Assembly (NCBI GenBank): GCA_016192425.1
Contig: JACPUE010000035.1
Location: forward strand, 1 to 64,000
Length of the DNA: 64,000 nt
Source: Burkholderiales bacterium
GTDB lineage: Bacteria > Pseudomonadota > Gammaproteobacteria > Burkholderiales > Burkholderiaceae_C
Reading direction: 5' to 3'
The position numbers were made by a program, and so were the translations under genes. The notes beneath the pieces were generated by a model. It saw nothing but the letters and a program-made list of their open reading frames with translations. It had not been told where the DNA came from and did not search any database. The number at the start of each line of letters is the position of its first letter. Within the stretch, counting starts at the first letter, position 1. Of this stretch, positions 1 to 8,261 are shown one piece after another.

Positions 1-8
1 CCTTCGGG

Positions 9-107
9 CTGGCCCCGCAATGCGGCGTCTGCTTTGTCGGGCGGCTTGCCCATGGATAACCATGGGCTGCGCCACCCTTCGCGCATCCATCCGCATTGCG
101 GGGCCAG
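9..107. repeat. Large inverted repeat with nested palindrome upstream of mutL
   Basis: A 17-bp arm at 9-25 is repeated as its exact reverse complement at 91-107. Near the centre, 49-55 and 60-66 form a second perfect 7-bp palindrome around a 4-base loop. Together they could form a long hairpin ending about 15 bases before the mutL start. It may be a terminator or attenuator of an upstream gene outside the window, or a mobile palindromic element; there is no clear U-tract. Confidence 0.6.
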
Positions 108-123
108 CGCGTGGGGGAATTGA

Positions 124-2097
124 ATGATGACACGCCCTAGAATCCGGCGGGTGACCGAAACGATTGCAAACCCCTCCGCGCGCCGCCCCATCCGCGACCT
201 GCCCGACGAACTCATCAGCCAGATCGCCGCGGGCGAAGTGGTGGAGCGCCCCGCCTCGGTGGTGCGCGAACTGGTGGACAACGCGCTCGATTCCGGCGCC
301 AGCCAGATCACCGTGCGCCTGCTCGCCGGTGGCGTGCGCCTGATCGCCGTGGAAGACGACGGCTGCGGCATCCCCCAGGCCGAGCTGCCCGTGGCCCTGC
401 GCCGCCACGCCACCAGCAAGATCACCAACCTGCACGACCTGGAGACCGTGGCCACCATGGGCTTTCGGGGCGAGGCGCTGGCGGCCATTGCCTCGGTGTC
501 CGAAACCGCCCTGCTCTCGCGCCCTGCCGACCAGTCCCACGCCTACCTGCTGGACGCCCGCAGCGGCGAACTGCGCCCCGTGGCGCGCAGCAGCGGCACC
601 ACCGTGGAGGTGAAGGAGCTGTTCTTCAGCACCCCCGCACGGCGCAAGTTCCTGAAAACCGATGCCACCGAACTGGCCCACTGCGTGGAAGCGGTGCGCC
701 GCCATGCGCTGGCGCGGCCCGATGTGGGCTTTGCCATCTGGCACGAGGGCAAGCTGGTGGAGCAGTGGCGCGCCACCTGGCAGCCCGGTCAGGGGGATGT
801 GCAGGACGCCCTGGCCCGCCGCCTGGCCGACGTGCTGGGCGAGGACTTCGTGGCCCAGTCGCTGCCTGTGCAGCACACCGAAGGCGCCATCACCGTGACC
901 GGCCGCGCCGGCCTGCCCGACGCCGCCCGCTCACGCGCCGACCAGCAGTACTGCTACGTCAACGGCCGCTTCGTGCGCGACAAGGTGGTCACGCACGCCG
1001 CGCGCAGCGCCTACGAGGACGTGCTGCACGGCCAGCGCCAGCCGGTGTACGCGCTGTACATCCAGATCGACCCCGCGCGCGTGGACGTGAACGTGCACCC
1101 GACCAAGATTGAAGTGCGCTTCCGCGACAGCCGCGAGGTGCACCAGGCCGTGCGCCACGCCGTGGAAAACGCCCTGGCCGCACCACGCGCCCAGGCCCTG
1201 GCAGCGCCCGCAGCCCCCCTGGCGCCCGCCGCCAGCCCGGCACCAAATTCAGAGCCAAAAGTGCCTGCAGCGCCCGTCTGGAAAGCGCAAGGCGCTATGA
1301 AATTTGACGAACGCCCTGGCCACCGCGTCTCCGACCTGGGCGCCCTGTGGGGCGCACCCCGCCCCGCCGATGCCAGCCCGGCGCTGCCTACAGCACCCCT
1401 GCCCAGTGCAACCCAGGCCGCTACCGGCGCCACGGCGCAGCACCCCACAGCCGCCGCTGCACAGGCAAGCGCCGCTCCGCCCGCACAGCCCGCTGCCGAC
1501 GACGCCGCGCCCTGGCCCCTGGGCCGCGCGCTGGCGCAGTTGCACGGCGTGTACATCCTGGCCGAAAGCACCCAGGGCCTGGTGCTGGTGGACATGCACG
1601 CCGCGCACGAACGCATCGTCTACGAGCGCCTCAAGGCCCAGGCCGACACCGGCCAGCGCATCGCCAGCCAGCCGCTGCTGATCCCCGCCACCTTTGCCGC
1701 CATACCCGAAGAAGTGGCCACCGCCGAGACCCATGCCGACACCTTGCTGCACCTGGGCCTGGAGGTCTCGCCCTTCTCCCCGCGCACCCTGGCCGTACGC
1801 GCCGTGCCCACGCAGCTGGCCCACGGCAACCCCGTGGAGCTGGCCCGCAGCGTGCTGGCCGACCTGGCCGCGCACGACGCCAGCACCGTGGTGCAGCGCG
1901 CCAAGAATGAAATCCTGGCCACCATGGCCTGCCACGGCGCCGTGCGCGCCAACCGCAAGCTCACGCTGGACGAAATGAACGCCCTGCTGCGCCAGATGGA
2001 AGTGACCGAGCGCAGCGACCAGTGCAACCACGGCAGGCCGACCTGGCGGCAGCTCAGCATGAAGGAGCTGGACGCACTGTTCCTGCGCGGGCGATAA
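124..2097 (+). CDS. mutL: DNA mismatch repair protein MutL, endonuclease type
   Basis: Couples mismatch recognition by MutS to downstream strand removal. The N-terminal GHKL ATPase is clear: Glu49 in the RELVDN motif is the expected catalytic base, and GFRGEAL lies near residue 114. A Pro/Ala-rich linker (about 345-475) joins the C-terminal dimerisation domain. That domain carries DMHAAHERIVYE (about 490-501), ACHGA (about 602) and CNHGRP (about 634), which match the metal-binding endonuclease motifs of MutL proteins from species without MutH. The start at 124 has a GGGGGA ribosome site five bases upstream. 657 aa is normal for this group. A short interspersed repeat is translated within the linker. 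Confidence 0.96.
   Translation: MMTRPRIRRVTETIANPSARRPIRDLPDELISQIAAGEVVERPASVVRELVDNALDSGASQITVRLLAGGVRLIAVEDDGCGIPQAELPVALRRHATSKITNLHDLETVATMGFRGEALAAIASVSETALLSRPADQSHAYLLDARSGELRPVARSSGTTVEVKELFFSTPARRKFLKTDATELAHCVEAVRRHALARPDVGFAIWHEGKLVEQWRATWQPGQGDVQDALARRLADVLGEDFVAQSLPVQHTEGAITVTGRAGLPDAARSRADQQYCYVNGRFVRDKVVTHAARSAYEDVLHGQRQPVYALYIQIDPARVDVNVHPTKIEVRFRDSREVHQAVRHAVENALAAPRAQALAAPAAPLAPAASPAPNSEPKVPAAPVWKAQGAMKFDERPGHRVSDLGALWGAPRPADASPALPTAPLPSATQAATGATAQHPTAAAAQASAAPPAQPAADDAAPWPLGRALAQLHGVYILAESTQGLVLVDMHAAHERIVYERLKAQADTGQRIASQPLLIPATFAAIPEEVATAETHADTLLHLGLEVSPFSPRTLAVRAVPTQLAHGNPVELARSVLADLAAHDASTVVQRAKNEILATMACHGAVRANRKLTLDEMNALLRQMEVTERSDQCNHGRPTWRQLSMKELDALFLRGR
1243..1305 (+). 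repeat. Short AGCGC/AGCTAT-family repeat inside mutL linker
   Basis: This segment aligns with the intergenic copy at 53586-53637: 27 of 34 bases of the core are identical, including AGCGCCCGTC and AAAGCGC. It is read in frame as about 20 residues of the MutL linker (around residues 373-394), where insertion should be tolerated. Confidence 0.55.
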
Positions 2098-2139
2098 CCG
2101 CTCCACGGGCTACCTGAGGGCATGGCCCCAGGGCCGACT

Positions 2140-2306
2140 AAGCAATCAAGCGCGGCGCTCGCACAAGCGCCGCCAAAGGCCAGCGCTCCCGCGCAAGGGC
2201 CGCCAGTCTTCCCACGTGCAGGCGCTGGGAGCATCCCCCTGCCCGAATCGCGCAGCGATTCGAGAGCGGTGGGAAGGCGCCAAGGGCGCCTCAGGGGGCA
2301 GGGGGA
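2140..2306. repeat. Structured GC-rich intergenic repeat, copy 1
   Basis: Fills most of the gap between the convergent mutL and glycerophosphodiesterase genes. The 25 bases at 2180-2204 match 12223-12247 with one difference. Both copies then continue with a C-rich run, a small hairpin with GCGCAG at its tip (here GAATCG/CGATTC arms), GGGAAGGCGC, and CTCAGGGGG at the end. It could end transcription from both sides, but has no U-tract. Confidence 0.7.
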
Positions 2307-2308
2307 CT

Positions 2309-3475
2309 TCAGTTGTCCCGCGCCGCCTTGGCGTGGTCGGCAAAGTCGCTGAACACGCCATCCACCCCCAGGTTGTAGAACAGCTTGTATTCGGCCTTGG
2401 GATCGCCACGGAAGTCCGAGGCCAGGCGGCGTGCCTCGCTGCGGAAGGTGTAGGCGTGCACGAACAGGCCTGCGGCGTGGGCGTTGGGCACCACGGCGGT
2501 GGCGGGCATCATCACGCGGTCGCGCTCATCGATCTTGCCGTCGCCGTTCAGGTCGTCGGGCTTGCCGTCGTGATTGGCGTCCACCTGCTTGGACGGGATC
2601 AGGTAAGGCTTCCAGGGGCCGATGCCGTCGGCGTAGGTCTTGACTTCCTTGAGCCCCTCGGGCGTGAGCAGGCTGGCAAAGGTGCGCGGGTCGCCCGCCA
2701 CGGCAAAGTCGTAGGGCTTGTCGTAGGGCGCCACGAGCGACATGCTGCCGTCGGCGTTCACGTCGTCGGCGTCCACCAGTTGCACCAGGCGCACCTGGGT
2801 CTTGCTGCGCAGGTACTTGAGGTTGGACACCTCGAACGACTGCACGATCACGGGCGAAGCCTTGCTGGTGTAGCCGTACTTGGCCAGCACTGCGAGCAGG
2901 CGGTCTTCGAGCTTGAGGCCCAGGCCTGCGTGGTAGGTGGGGTGCTTGGTTTCGGGGTACACGCCAATGGTGCGGCCCACGCGTGTGCCTTCGCTCTTGG
3001 CCAGGTCCAGCACTTCTTCGAGCGTGGGAATCTGGTACTTGCCGTTGTAGCTCTGGTCACGCTCGGCCAGCGGCTGGATGGCGCGCAGGGTTTTCAGCTC
3101 TGCCAGCGTGAAGTCCGAAACAAACCAGCCTTCCTCGGTGACGCCATCGACCACCTTTTTGGTCTTGCGCGCAGCAAATTCGGGGCGCTGGGCCACGTCG
3201 GTGGTGCCGGTGATGTTGGGCTCATGGCGCGCCACGAGCACACCGTCCTTGGTTGCCACGAGGTCGGGCTCGATGAAGTCGGCGCCCAGTTCAATGGCCT
3301 TTTTGTAGCCTTCCAGCGTGTGGTCGGGCAGGTAGCCTGCAGCCCCCCGATGGCCAATCACCAGCGGTTTCCCGCCGGTGAGCGTGGGATAGCCTTCATC
3401 GTCGCCGCCGCAGGCGGCCAGGGTGGCAACTGCAGCCAGGGCCAGCAGGCCGGTCGTCGCACGAAGCATGCGCAT
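2309..3475 (-). CDS. glpQ: Glycerophosphodiester phosphodiesterase, lipoprotein
   Basis: Hydrolyses glycerophosphodiesters to glycerol-3-phosphate and an alcohol, outside the inner membrane. Residues 1-22 form a lipoprotein signal ending in the lipobox LAAC (Cys22). The GDPD domain follows: GHRG with His42, a Glu69-Pro-Asp71 metal site and His84 match the catalytic layout of the family. Around residues 290-315 there are two tandem acidic loops of the form DxNxDGxxD, resembling EF-hand calcium loops, an insertion not needed for the core fold. The ATG at 3475 follows GGAGGAG. A Pho-box-like array lies about 50 bases upstream, consistent with induction by phosphate starvation. 388 aa. Confidence 0.9.
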   Translation of the reverse strand: MRMLRATTGLLALAAVATLAACGGDDEGYPTLTGGKPLVIGHRGAAGYLPDHTLEGYKKAIELGADFIEPDLVATKDGVLVARHEPNITGTTDVAQRPEFAARKTKKVVDGVTEEGWFVSDFTLAELKTLRAIQPLAERDQSYNGKYQIPTLEEVLDLAKSEGTRVGRTIGVYPETKHPTYHAGLGLKLEDRLLAVLAKYGYTSKASPVIVQSFEVSNLKYLRSKTQVRLVQLVDADDVNADGSMSLVAPYDKPYDFAVAGDPRTFASLLTPEGLKEVKTYADGIGPWKPYLIPSKQVDANHDGKPDDLNGDGKIDERDRVMMPATAVVPNAHAAGLFVHAYTFRSEARRLASDFRGDPKAEYKLFYNLGVDGVFSDFADHAKAARDN

Positions 3476-3526
3476 GGGTAGTTCTCCTCCAGTAGGTGTA
3501 AAAACCTGTGACTGTGCCGCCGCAGC

Positions 3527-3555
3527 GTGACAGACTCATGACCACAGCGTGACAC
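3527..3555 (-). promoter_or_regulatory. Pho-box-like PhoB binding site upstream of glpQ
   Basis: On the minus strand three 7-mers, GTGTCAC, TGGTCAT and CTGTCAC, are separated by exactly four bases each, giving the 11-bp period of PhoB sites (known consensus repeat CTGTCAT). The array points at glpQ, a typical phosphate-regulon function, and ends about 50 bases before its start codon. The spacing and repeat identity are seen directly; PhoB binding is inferred. Confidence 0.65.
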
Positions 3556-3609
3556 GGCAAAGTCACACCTGGCAACAGGCACAAACGACTCTGCTACGCT
3601 CTGGCGCCT

Positions 3610-4854
3610 ATGCCTGTGTCCTCTGTGTCTGCCATGCCCAGCGCCGAATCCGTACCACCCGGCCTGGCCATTGTGGTGCTCGCGCTGCTGCTGTCCATCC
3701 AGCCCGTCACCACCGATTTGTACCTGCCCGCCCTGCCCGCGCTCACGCGCGACCTGGGCGCCAGCGTGGCCACCGGGCAGCTTACGCTCAGCGCGCTTTT
3801 GCTGGCGTTCGGCTGCTCGCAGCTGGTGTGGGGGCCGCTGTCTGACCGCTTTGGCCGCCGCCCGGTGCTGCTGGCGGGCCTGTGCATCTACACCCTGGCA
3901 TCGGTGGGCAGCGCGCTGGCGCCGTCCATGGCGCTGCTCATTGCGTGGCGCACCGCACAGGGCGCGGCCATGGGCGCGGTGGTGATGTGCGCACGCGCCA
4001 TCGTGCGCGACCTGTACACCCCGCTGGCCGGGGCGCGCGCCATGTCCAAGGCGCTCACCGGCCTGGGCCTGGTGGCCTGCCTGTGCGCGCCGCTGGGCGG
4101 GCTGCTGACGGTGTGGCTGGGCTGGCGCGCCGCGCTGCTGGCGCTCACGGCCTACGCGCTGCTGACGCTGGCCCTGGTGGCGCTGCGCATGCCCGAAACC
4201 CTGGCCCGGCCCAACCCGCAGGCGCTGCAGCCGGGCGTGCTGCTGCGCACCTGGGGCACGGTGCTGCGCCACCCCACGTTCTGGGCGTTTTCGCTGCTGA
4301 CCACGGCGGCCTACGGCGGGCTGTTCACCTTTCTGGCGGCATCGTCGTTCGTGTTCATCGAGGTGCTGGGCCTCTCGCGCACGCAGTACGGCGGGGTACT
4401 GCTGTCCACTGCGCTGGCCTACTTTGTGGGCACCTTCGTCTGCCGCACCCTGCTGGCACGCCACGGCCTGCGCCGCACCGTGGCACTGGCCGGGGGGCTG
4501 AGCCTGAGCGGCTGCACTTTGATGGCGCTGGTGGCCTGGGCGGGCTGGCACCAGCCTTGGGCGCTGCTGGCGCCGTTCTACCTGTTCATGCTGGGGCACG
4601 GCATCCACCAGCCCTGCGGGCAGACCGGCGCCGTGGGGCCGTTCCCGCAGGCGGCGGGCGTGGCCTCGGCGCTCAATGGTTTCATGATGATGCTGGCCGC
4701 CTTTTCCATTGGCGGCTGGGTGGGCACGCACCTGGACGGCACCGTGTGGCCGCTGGTGCGCGGCGTGTGGTTCTGGTCGGTGCTGCTGGCCGCCATCGCC
4801 TGGACTTTGGTACAGAAATTTGGAGAACCGCGTGAGCCGCGTGAACCTCGCTGA
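3610..4854 (+). CDS. MFS transporter, Bcr/CflA drug-resistance type
   Basis: A 12-helix major facilitator of 414 aa, probably a proton-driven exporter of drugs or small metabolites in the inner membrane. The first helix leads into [12 protein letters not shown], a hallmark of the Bcr/CflA subfamily, and the loop between helices 2 and 3 has the MFS motif [14 protein letters not shown]. Substrate cannot be told from sequence. The ATG at 3610 is used; a second in-frame ATG at 3643 is possible. The 3' end overlaps the miaA start, suggesting coupled translation. It is divergent from glpQ. Confidence 0.88.
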   Translation: MPVSSVSAMPSAESVPPGLAIVVLALLLSIQPVTTDLYLPALPALTRDLGASVATGQLTLSALLLAFGCSQLVWGPLSDRFGRRPVLLAGLCIYTLASVGSALAPSMALLIAWRTAQGAAMGAVVMCARAIVRDLYTPLAGARAMSKALTGLGLVACLCAPLGGLLTVWLGWRAALLALTAYALLTLALVALRMPETLARPNPQALQPGVLLRTWGTVLRHPTFWAFSLLTTAAYGGLFTFLAASSFVFIEVLGLSRTQYGGVLLSTALAYFVGTFVCRTLLARHGLRRTVALAGGLSLSGCTLMALVAWAGWHQPWALLAPFYLFMLGHGIHQPCGQTGAVGPFPQAAGVASALNGFMMMLAAFSIGGWVGTHLDGTVWPLVRGVWFWSVLLAAIAWTLVQKFGEPREPREPR

Positions 4855-5839
4855 AGCCCCGCAAGCCATCGCCCTGGCAGGCCCCACGGCCTCGGGCAAG
4901 ACCGCTGGAGCCCTGGCCCTGGCCGCCGTGATCGGCAAGCGCATGCCGGTGGAGATCATCAGTGTGGACTCCGCCCTGGTGTACCGGGGCATGGACATTG
5001 GCACTGCCAAGCCCACGCCGCAGGAACTGGCCTGCGTGCCCCACCACCTGATCGATATCCGCGACCCTTTGCTGGCCTACAGCGCCGCCGAGTTCGTGCA
5101 GGACGCGACGCAGCTCATCGCCGACATCCGCGCGCGCGGCGCGCTGCCGCTGCTGGTGGGCGGCACCATGCTGTACTTCAAGACGCTGTTCGACGGCATT
5201 GACGACATGCCCGCCGCCGACCCGGCCGTGCGGGAACGGCTGGAAGCCCAGGCCGCCGAACAGGGCTGGCCCGCCCTGCACGCCGAGCTGGCGCGCGTGG
5301 ACCCGGTGACTGCCGCGCGCCTGGCGCCCGGCGACAGCCAGCGCATCCAGCGCGCGCTGGAGGTGTGGCAGGTGTCGGGCCGCCCGCTGTCAAGTTTTCA
5401 CACTATCAAAAATATAGCTGACAGCGCACGCCCCATAAGCGCTGGAGCCCTTTTTTCCTTGGAACCCAACAACCGTGCCTGGCTGCACGAGCGCATCGCC
5501 CAGCGCTTTGACGCCATGCTGGCCGCAGGCTTTGTGGACGAGGTGCGGGCCCTGCGCGCCCGCGGCGACCTGCACGCCGACCTGCCCTCCATGCGCTGCG
5601 TGGGCTACCGCCAGGCGTGGGAGGAACTGGACTTCCAGGCCACACGCCCTGCAGGCACGCCGCTGAACCTGGCCCTGCTGCGCGAGCGCGGCATTGCCGC
5701 CACGCGCCAGCTGGCCAAGCGCCAGATCACCTGGCTGCGCGGCATGCCCCAGCGCCAGCCCATCGCCTGCGACCACCCGCAGGCCGTGGCGCACCTCGTG
5801 CAGGCCGTGTTGGCACGGCTGGACGGCGGCGCGCCATAA
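4832..5839 (+). CDS. miaA: tRNA dimethylallyltransferase MiaA
   Basis: Transfers dimethylallyl to N6 of A37 in tRNAs reading UNN codons. The P-loop GPTASGKT falls at residues 17-24 and is followed by the typical [18 protein letters not shown] and the DIRDP motif. I chose GTG at 4832 because GGAGAA lies four bases upstream; GTG at 4841 is an alternative. Either start lies inside the end of the MFS gene, so the two genes overlap. About residues 190-206 come from a short interspersed repeat, placed where E. coli MiaA has a variable loop. 335 aa, slightly longer than E. coli MiaA. Confidence 0.94.
   Translation: MSRVNLAEAPQAIALAGPTASGKTAGALALAAVIGKRMPVEIISVDSALVYRGMDIGTAKPTPQELACVPHHLIDIRDPLLAYSAAEFVQDATQLIADIRARGALPLLVGGTMLYFKTLFDGIDDMPAADPAVRERLEAQAAEQGWPALHAELARVDPVTAARLAPGDSQRIQRALEVWQVSGRPLSSFHTIKNIADSARPISAGALFSLEPNNRAWLHERIAQRFDAMLAAGFVDEVRALRARGDLHADLPSMRCVGYRQAWEELDFQATRPAGTPLNLALLRERGIAATRQLAKRQITWLRGMPQRQPIACDHPQAVAHLVQAVLARLDGGAP
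5403..5450 (-). repeat. Short AGCGC/AGCTAT-family repeat inside miaA
   Basis: Read on the minus strand it gives GGGCTCCAGCGCTT, a spacer, then GCGCTGTCAGCTAT and an AT-rich end, the same order as the intergenic copy at 53586-53637. The region is clearly richer in A and T than the flanking miaA sequence and is translated in frame without a stop. Confidence 0.7.
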
Positions 5840-5861
5840 GCCTGGCAGGCGCTCTGGCGGC

Positions 5862-6290
5862 TTACTCGATGTTCAGCCGCTGCGAGCTGTTGTTCACCTT
5901 CTTGGGCAAGGTGAGCGTGAGGATGCCGTTGTCGTACTTGGCCTTGGCCTGGGCGGCATCAATGTCGGCGGGCAACTGGAAACTGCGCGCCACCGAGCCG
6001 TAGTAGCGCTCGGAGCGCAGCACTTTTTCGTCCTCGGTCTTCTGGTCGAGCTGGCGCACTTCAGCGCGCAGGCTCACCACATTGCCTTCGATGGACACAT
6101 GGATGTCTTCCTTGGGCACGCCCGGCACCTCGGCCTGCACGGTGTAGCCGCCCTCGGTTTCCTTGACGTCCACCTTGATCTGCGAGGGCGCAGGCAGGTT
6201 ATCGCCATGCAGCGGGCGCACGTAGAAGCCGGGCGCAATGTCCTTGAAGAAGTCATCAAACAGGCTGCCGCGGGTCACCAGAGAGTTCAT
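5862..6290 (-). CDS. Small heat-shock protein, Hsp20 / alpha-crystallin family
   Basis: An ATP-independent holdase that keeps unfolding proteins soluble. The 142-aa product has a short N-terminal arm and an alpha-crystallin domain from about residue 40, ending with GILTLTLPKK close to the C-terminus. I chose the ATG at 6290 because AAGGAG precedes it by seven bases; an upstream extension to 6431 lacks family similarity. A sigma32-like promoter at 6361-6389 fits heat induction. Convergent with miaA. Confidence 0.92.
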   Translation of the reverse strand: MNSLVTRGSLFDDFFKDIAPGFYVRPLHGDNLPAPSQIKVDVKETEGGYTVQAEVPGVPKEDIHVSIEGNVVSLRAEVRQLDQKTEDEKVLRSERYYGSVARSFQLPADIDAAQAKAKYDNGILTLTLPKKVNNSSQRLNIE

Positions 6291-6604
6291 GGTCAAGCTC
6301 CTTGTAGCTTCAGGGTTGGGGTTTGCGAAAGGGCCGCTGGCGCAGCGGCTTCTCATTCCCAGTGTGGGATCGCTGCCAGGCATTTCAAGGGTCTGCCCCA
6401 GGGGCAGGGGATCAGTCGAGCGTTTTTGCAAGTCACTCGGGCTTCACGCGACAATCGTGCAGCGTGACCATGAGACTTAACACTGGTCGACACGGACGTC
6501 CAAGGGTGTCTGATCCCTTCGGTCGTTCTGACCTCTAGGCTCTAGGCGCCGGTCACATGCACGTTGGGCACTATTGATCCAGACTTTCATTTGACGGAGG
6601 ACTC
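6291..6604. other. Intergenic region between hsp20 and lipoprotein gene
   Basis: A 314-base gap between divergent genes. It holds the hsp20 leader and its sigma32-like promoter, a C-rich/G-rich palindrome around 6393-6412 (GCCCC and GGGGC arms), and the left copy of an 11-bp direct repeat at 6494-6504. I see no open frame with a convincing start or family motif. Confidence 0.5.
6361..6389 (-). promoter_or_regulatory. Sigma32-type heat-shock promoter for hsp20
   Basis: On the minus strand CTTGAA (6389-6384) and CCCACACT (6368-6361) are separated by 15 bases, close to the sigma32 consensus CTTGAA-N11 to 16-CCCCATNT. Transcription would begin about 65 bases before the hsp20 ATG. The match in sequence, spacing and gene type together make it persuasive. 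Confidence 0.65.
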
Positions 6605-7048
6605 TTGAATTTCATCGGCAAACCTTCTCTTCTCGCTGCAGCAGTCTTCTTTGTGAGCGGCTGCACGACCACTGCGTATGAGGGGCCATCGCGCCTGGAC
6701 AGCGAAGTCGCAACGATTACTTCCGAGCGAACGTTGATCACTTCAATAGACGGAAAAGAAGTTCCGTACAGCGGAGGAAACTACGCCACCTTCAAGGTTT
6801 TGCCCGGCAAGCACACAATCGGCGTCAAGCTGAATGACGCGGGCGCATACCCACGCATTCGATACTCAAAGGATGCATTTCCGGTCGTCTTTTTGGCCGA
6901 AGCGGGCAAGGTCTACGTCACTCGACCGGTCTACAAGAGCGGCAACACATGGCATCCGGAGATCTCCGAGCGCACCGGACTGAACTCCTCCACTGTAAGG
7001 CAATGATTTGGCCCGCGTGATGCGAACCACTCGAGAGGGACGTCCAAG
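6494..7048. repeat. 11-bp direct repeats flanking the lipoprotein gene
   Basis: GGACGTCCAAG occurs at 6494-6504 and again in the same orientation at 7038-7048, on either side of the lone lipoprotein gene. Such flanking repeats can mark a past insertion or deletion, but 11 bases is short and chance cannot be ruled out. Confidence 0.35.
6605..7006 (+). CDS. Putative lipoprotein of unknown function
   Basis: A 133-aa secreted protein. Residues 1-20 form a signal peptide with the lipobox-like VSGC, so Cys20 is the probable lipid anchor. No known catalytic motif was recognised in the rest, which is rich in beta-prone residues. The start is TTG at 6605, supported by GACGGAGG four bases before it. 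The gene is less GC-rich than its neighbours and is flanked by 11-bp direct repeats, so it may be a later arrival. It stands alone between divergent hsp20 and the PLP enzyme. Confidence 0.7.
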   Translation: MNFIGKPSLLAAAVFFVSGCTTTAYEGPSRLDSEVATITSERTLITSIDGKEVPYSGGNYATFKVLPGKHTIGVKLNDAGAYPRIRYSKDAFPVVFLAEAGKVYVTRPVYKSGNTWHPEISERTGLNSSTVRQ

Positions 7049-7182
7049 AACTGTCACTCATGGCCGACCCAATACAGCAGGAGACGGCTTCTCTTTGAGT
7101 GACCACTTTTTCTGGCAACAACTGGCTGCTCTGGCCGTCAGCAGCCGTGAACGGCTGCACTGATCTGCCCGACAATCCCCCC

Positions 7183-8238
7183 ATGACATCCCCCACCCCC
7201 TGGCTCCACGAAGCCATCGCCCGCATCGAGGCCGATTACCAGCGCAGCGCCGACACCCACCTCATCCCCTTGCGCCTGCCCGCCTTTGAGCAAAGCGGCA
7301 TCGACCTGTACTTGAAGGACGAGTCCACACACCCCACAGGCAGCCTCAAGCACCGGTTGGCGCGCTCGCTGTTCCTCTATGCGCTGTGCAATGGCTGGGT
7401 GCGCGAGGGCTCGACCATCGTCGAGGCGTCGAGCGGCTCCACAGCGGTGAGCGAGGCCTACTTTGCGCGCCTGCTGGGCCTGCCCTTTGTGGCGGTGATG
7501 CCGCGCAGTACCTCGCCCGAGAAGGTGGCGCAGATCGAGTTCCACGGCGGGCGCTGCCATTTTGTGGACAGCGCGGGCGCGGTGTACGACGCGGCGCGCG
7601 AGGTGGCCGCGCAGACCGGCGGGCACTACATGGACCAGTTCACCTACGCCGAGCGCGCCACCGACTGGCGCGGCAACAACAACATTGCCGAGAGCATGTT
7701 CACGCAGATGCAGCGCGAGCGGCACCCGGTGCCGCGCTGGATCGTAGTGGGCGCGGGCACGGGTGGCACCAGCGCCACCATAGGCCGCTATGTGCGCTAC
7801 CAGCGCCATGCCACGCAGGTGTGCGTGGCCGACCCGGCAGGATCGGTGTTCAGCGCGTACCACCGCACGGGCGACGCGCAACTCACGGCGCCGGGCTCAC
7901 GCATCGAGGGCATTGGCCGCCCGCGTGTGGAGCCGAGCTTCATCCGCACCCTGGTAGACCGCATGGTGGGGGTACCCGACGTGGAGTCGGTGGCCGCCAT
8001 GCGCACGCTGTCGCAACTGCTGGGGCGGCGCGTGGGGCCGTCCACGGGCACCAACTTCGTCGCCATGCTGGCGCTGGCGCACGAGATGCGCGCGCACGGC
8101 GAGCGGGGCTCCATCCTGTCGCTGCTGTGCGATGCGGGCGAGCGCTACCTGCCCACCTACTGCGATGCGGGCTGGGTGGAGCGCAGTTTTGGCGACTGCA
8201 CGGCGGCGCAACAGAAGATCGACGCACTGCTGGCCTGA
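7183..8238 (+). CDS. PLP-dependent cysteine synthase family protein
   Basis: A fold-type II pyridoxal-phosphate enzyme of 351 aa related to cysteine synthase and cystathionine beta-synthase. GSLKHRLA places the Schiff-base lysine at residue 56, [12 protein letters not shown] is the substrate loop, and [10 protein letters not shown] near 190 is the phosphate-binding glycine loop. The motifs are shared by cysteine synthases, desulfhydrases and similar lyases, so substrate remains open. The ATG at 7183 is chosen because the 28 residues of a longer reading (from 7099) show no family similarity. It converges on livM. Confidence 0.85.
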   Translation: MTSPTPWLHEAIARIEADYQRSADTHLIPLRLPAFEQSGIDLYLKDESTHPTGSLKHRLARSLFLYALCNGWVREGSTIVEASSGSTAVSEAYFARLLGLPFVAVMPRSTSPEKVAQIEFHGGRCHFVDSAGAVYDAAREVAAQTGGHYMDQFTYAERATDWRGNNNIAESMFTQMQRERHPVPRWIVVGAGTGGTSATIGRYVRYQRHATQVCVADPAGSVFSAYHRTGDAQLTAPGSRIEGIGRPRVEPSFIRTLVDRMVGVPDVESVAAMRTLSQLLGRRVGPSTGTNFVAMLALAHEMRAHGERGSILSLLCDAGERYLPTYCDAGWVERSFGDCTAAQQKIDALLA

Positions 8239-8261
8239 ACCGCGCCCGCCATGGCGCGCTT

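Noticed and set aside
3358-5016. Minus-strand open frame of 552 codons
   Set aside because: Opposite the MFS gene and miaA, with Gln/Arg/Ala low-complexity sequence and no domain.
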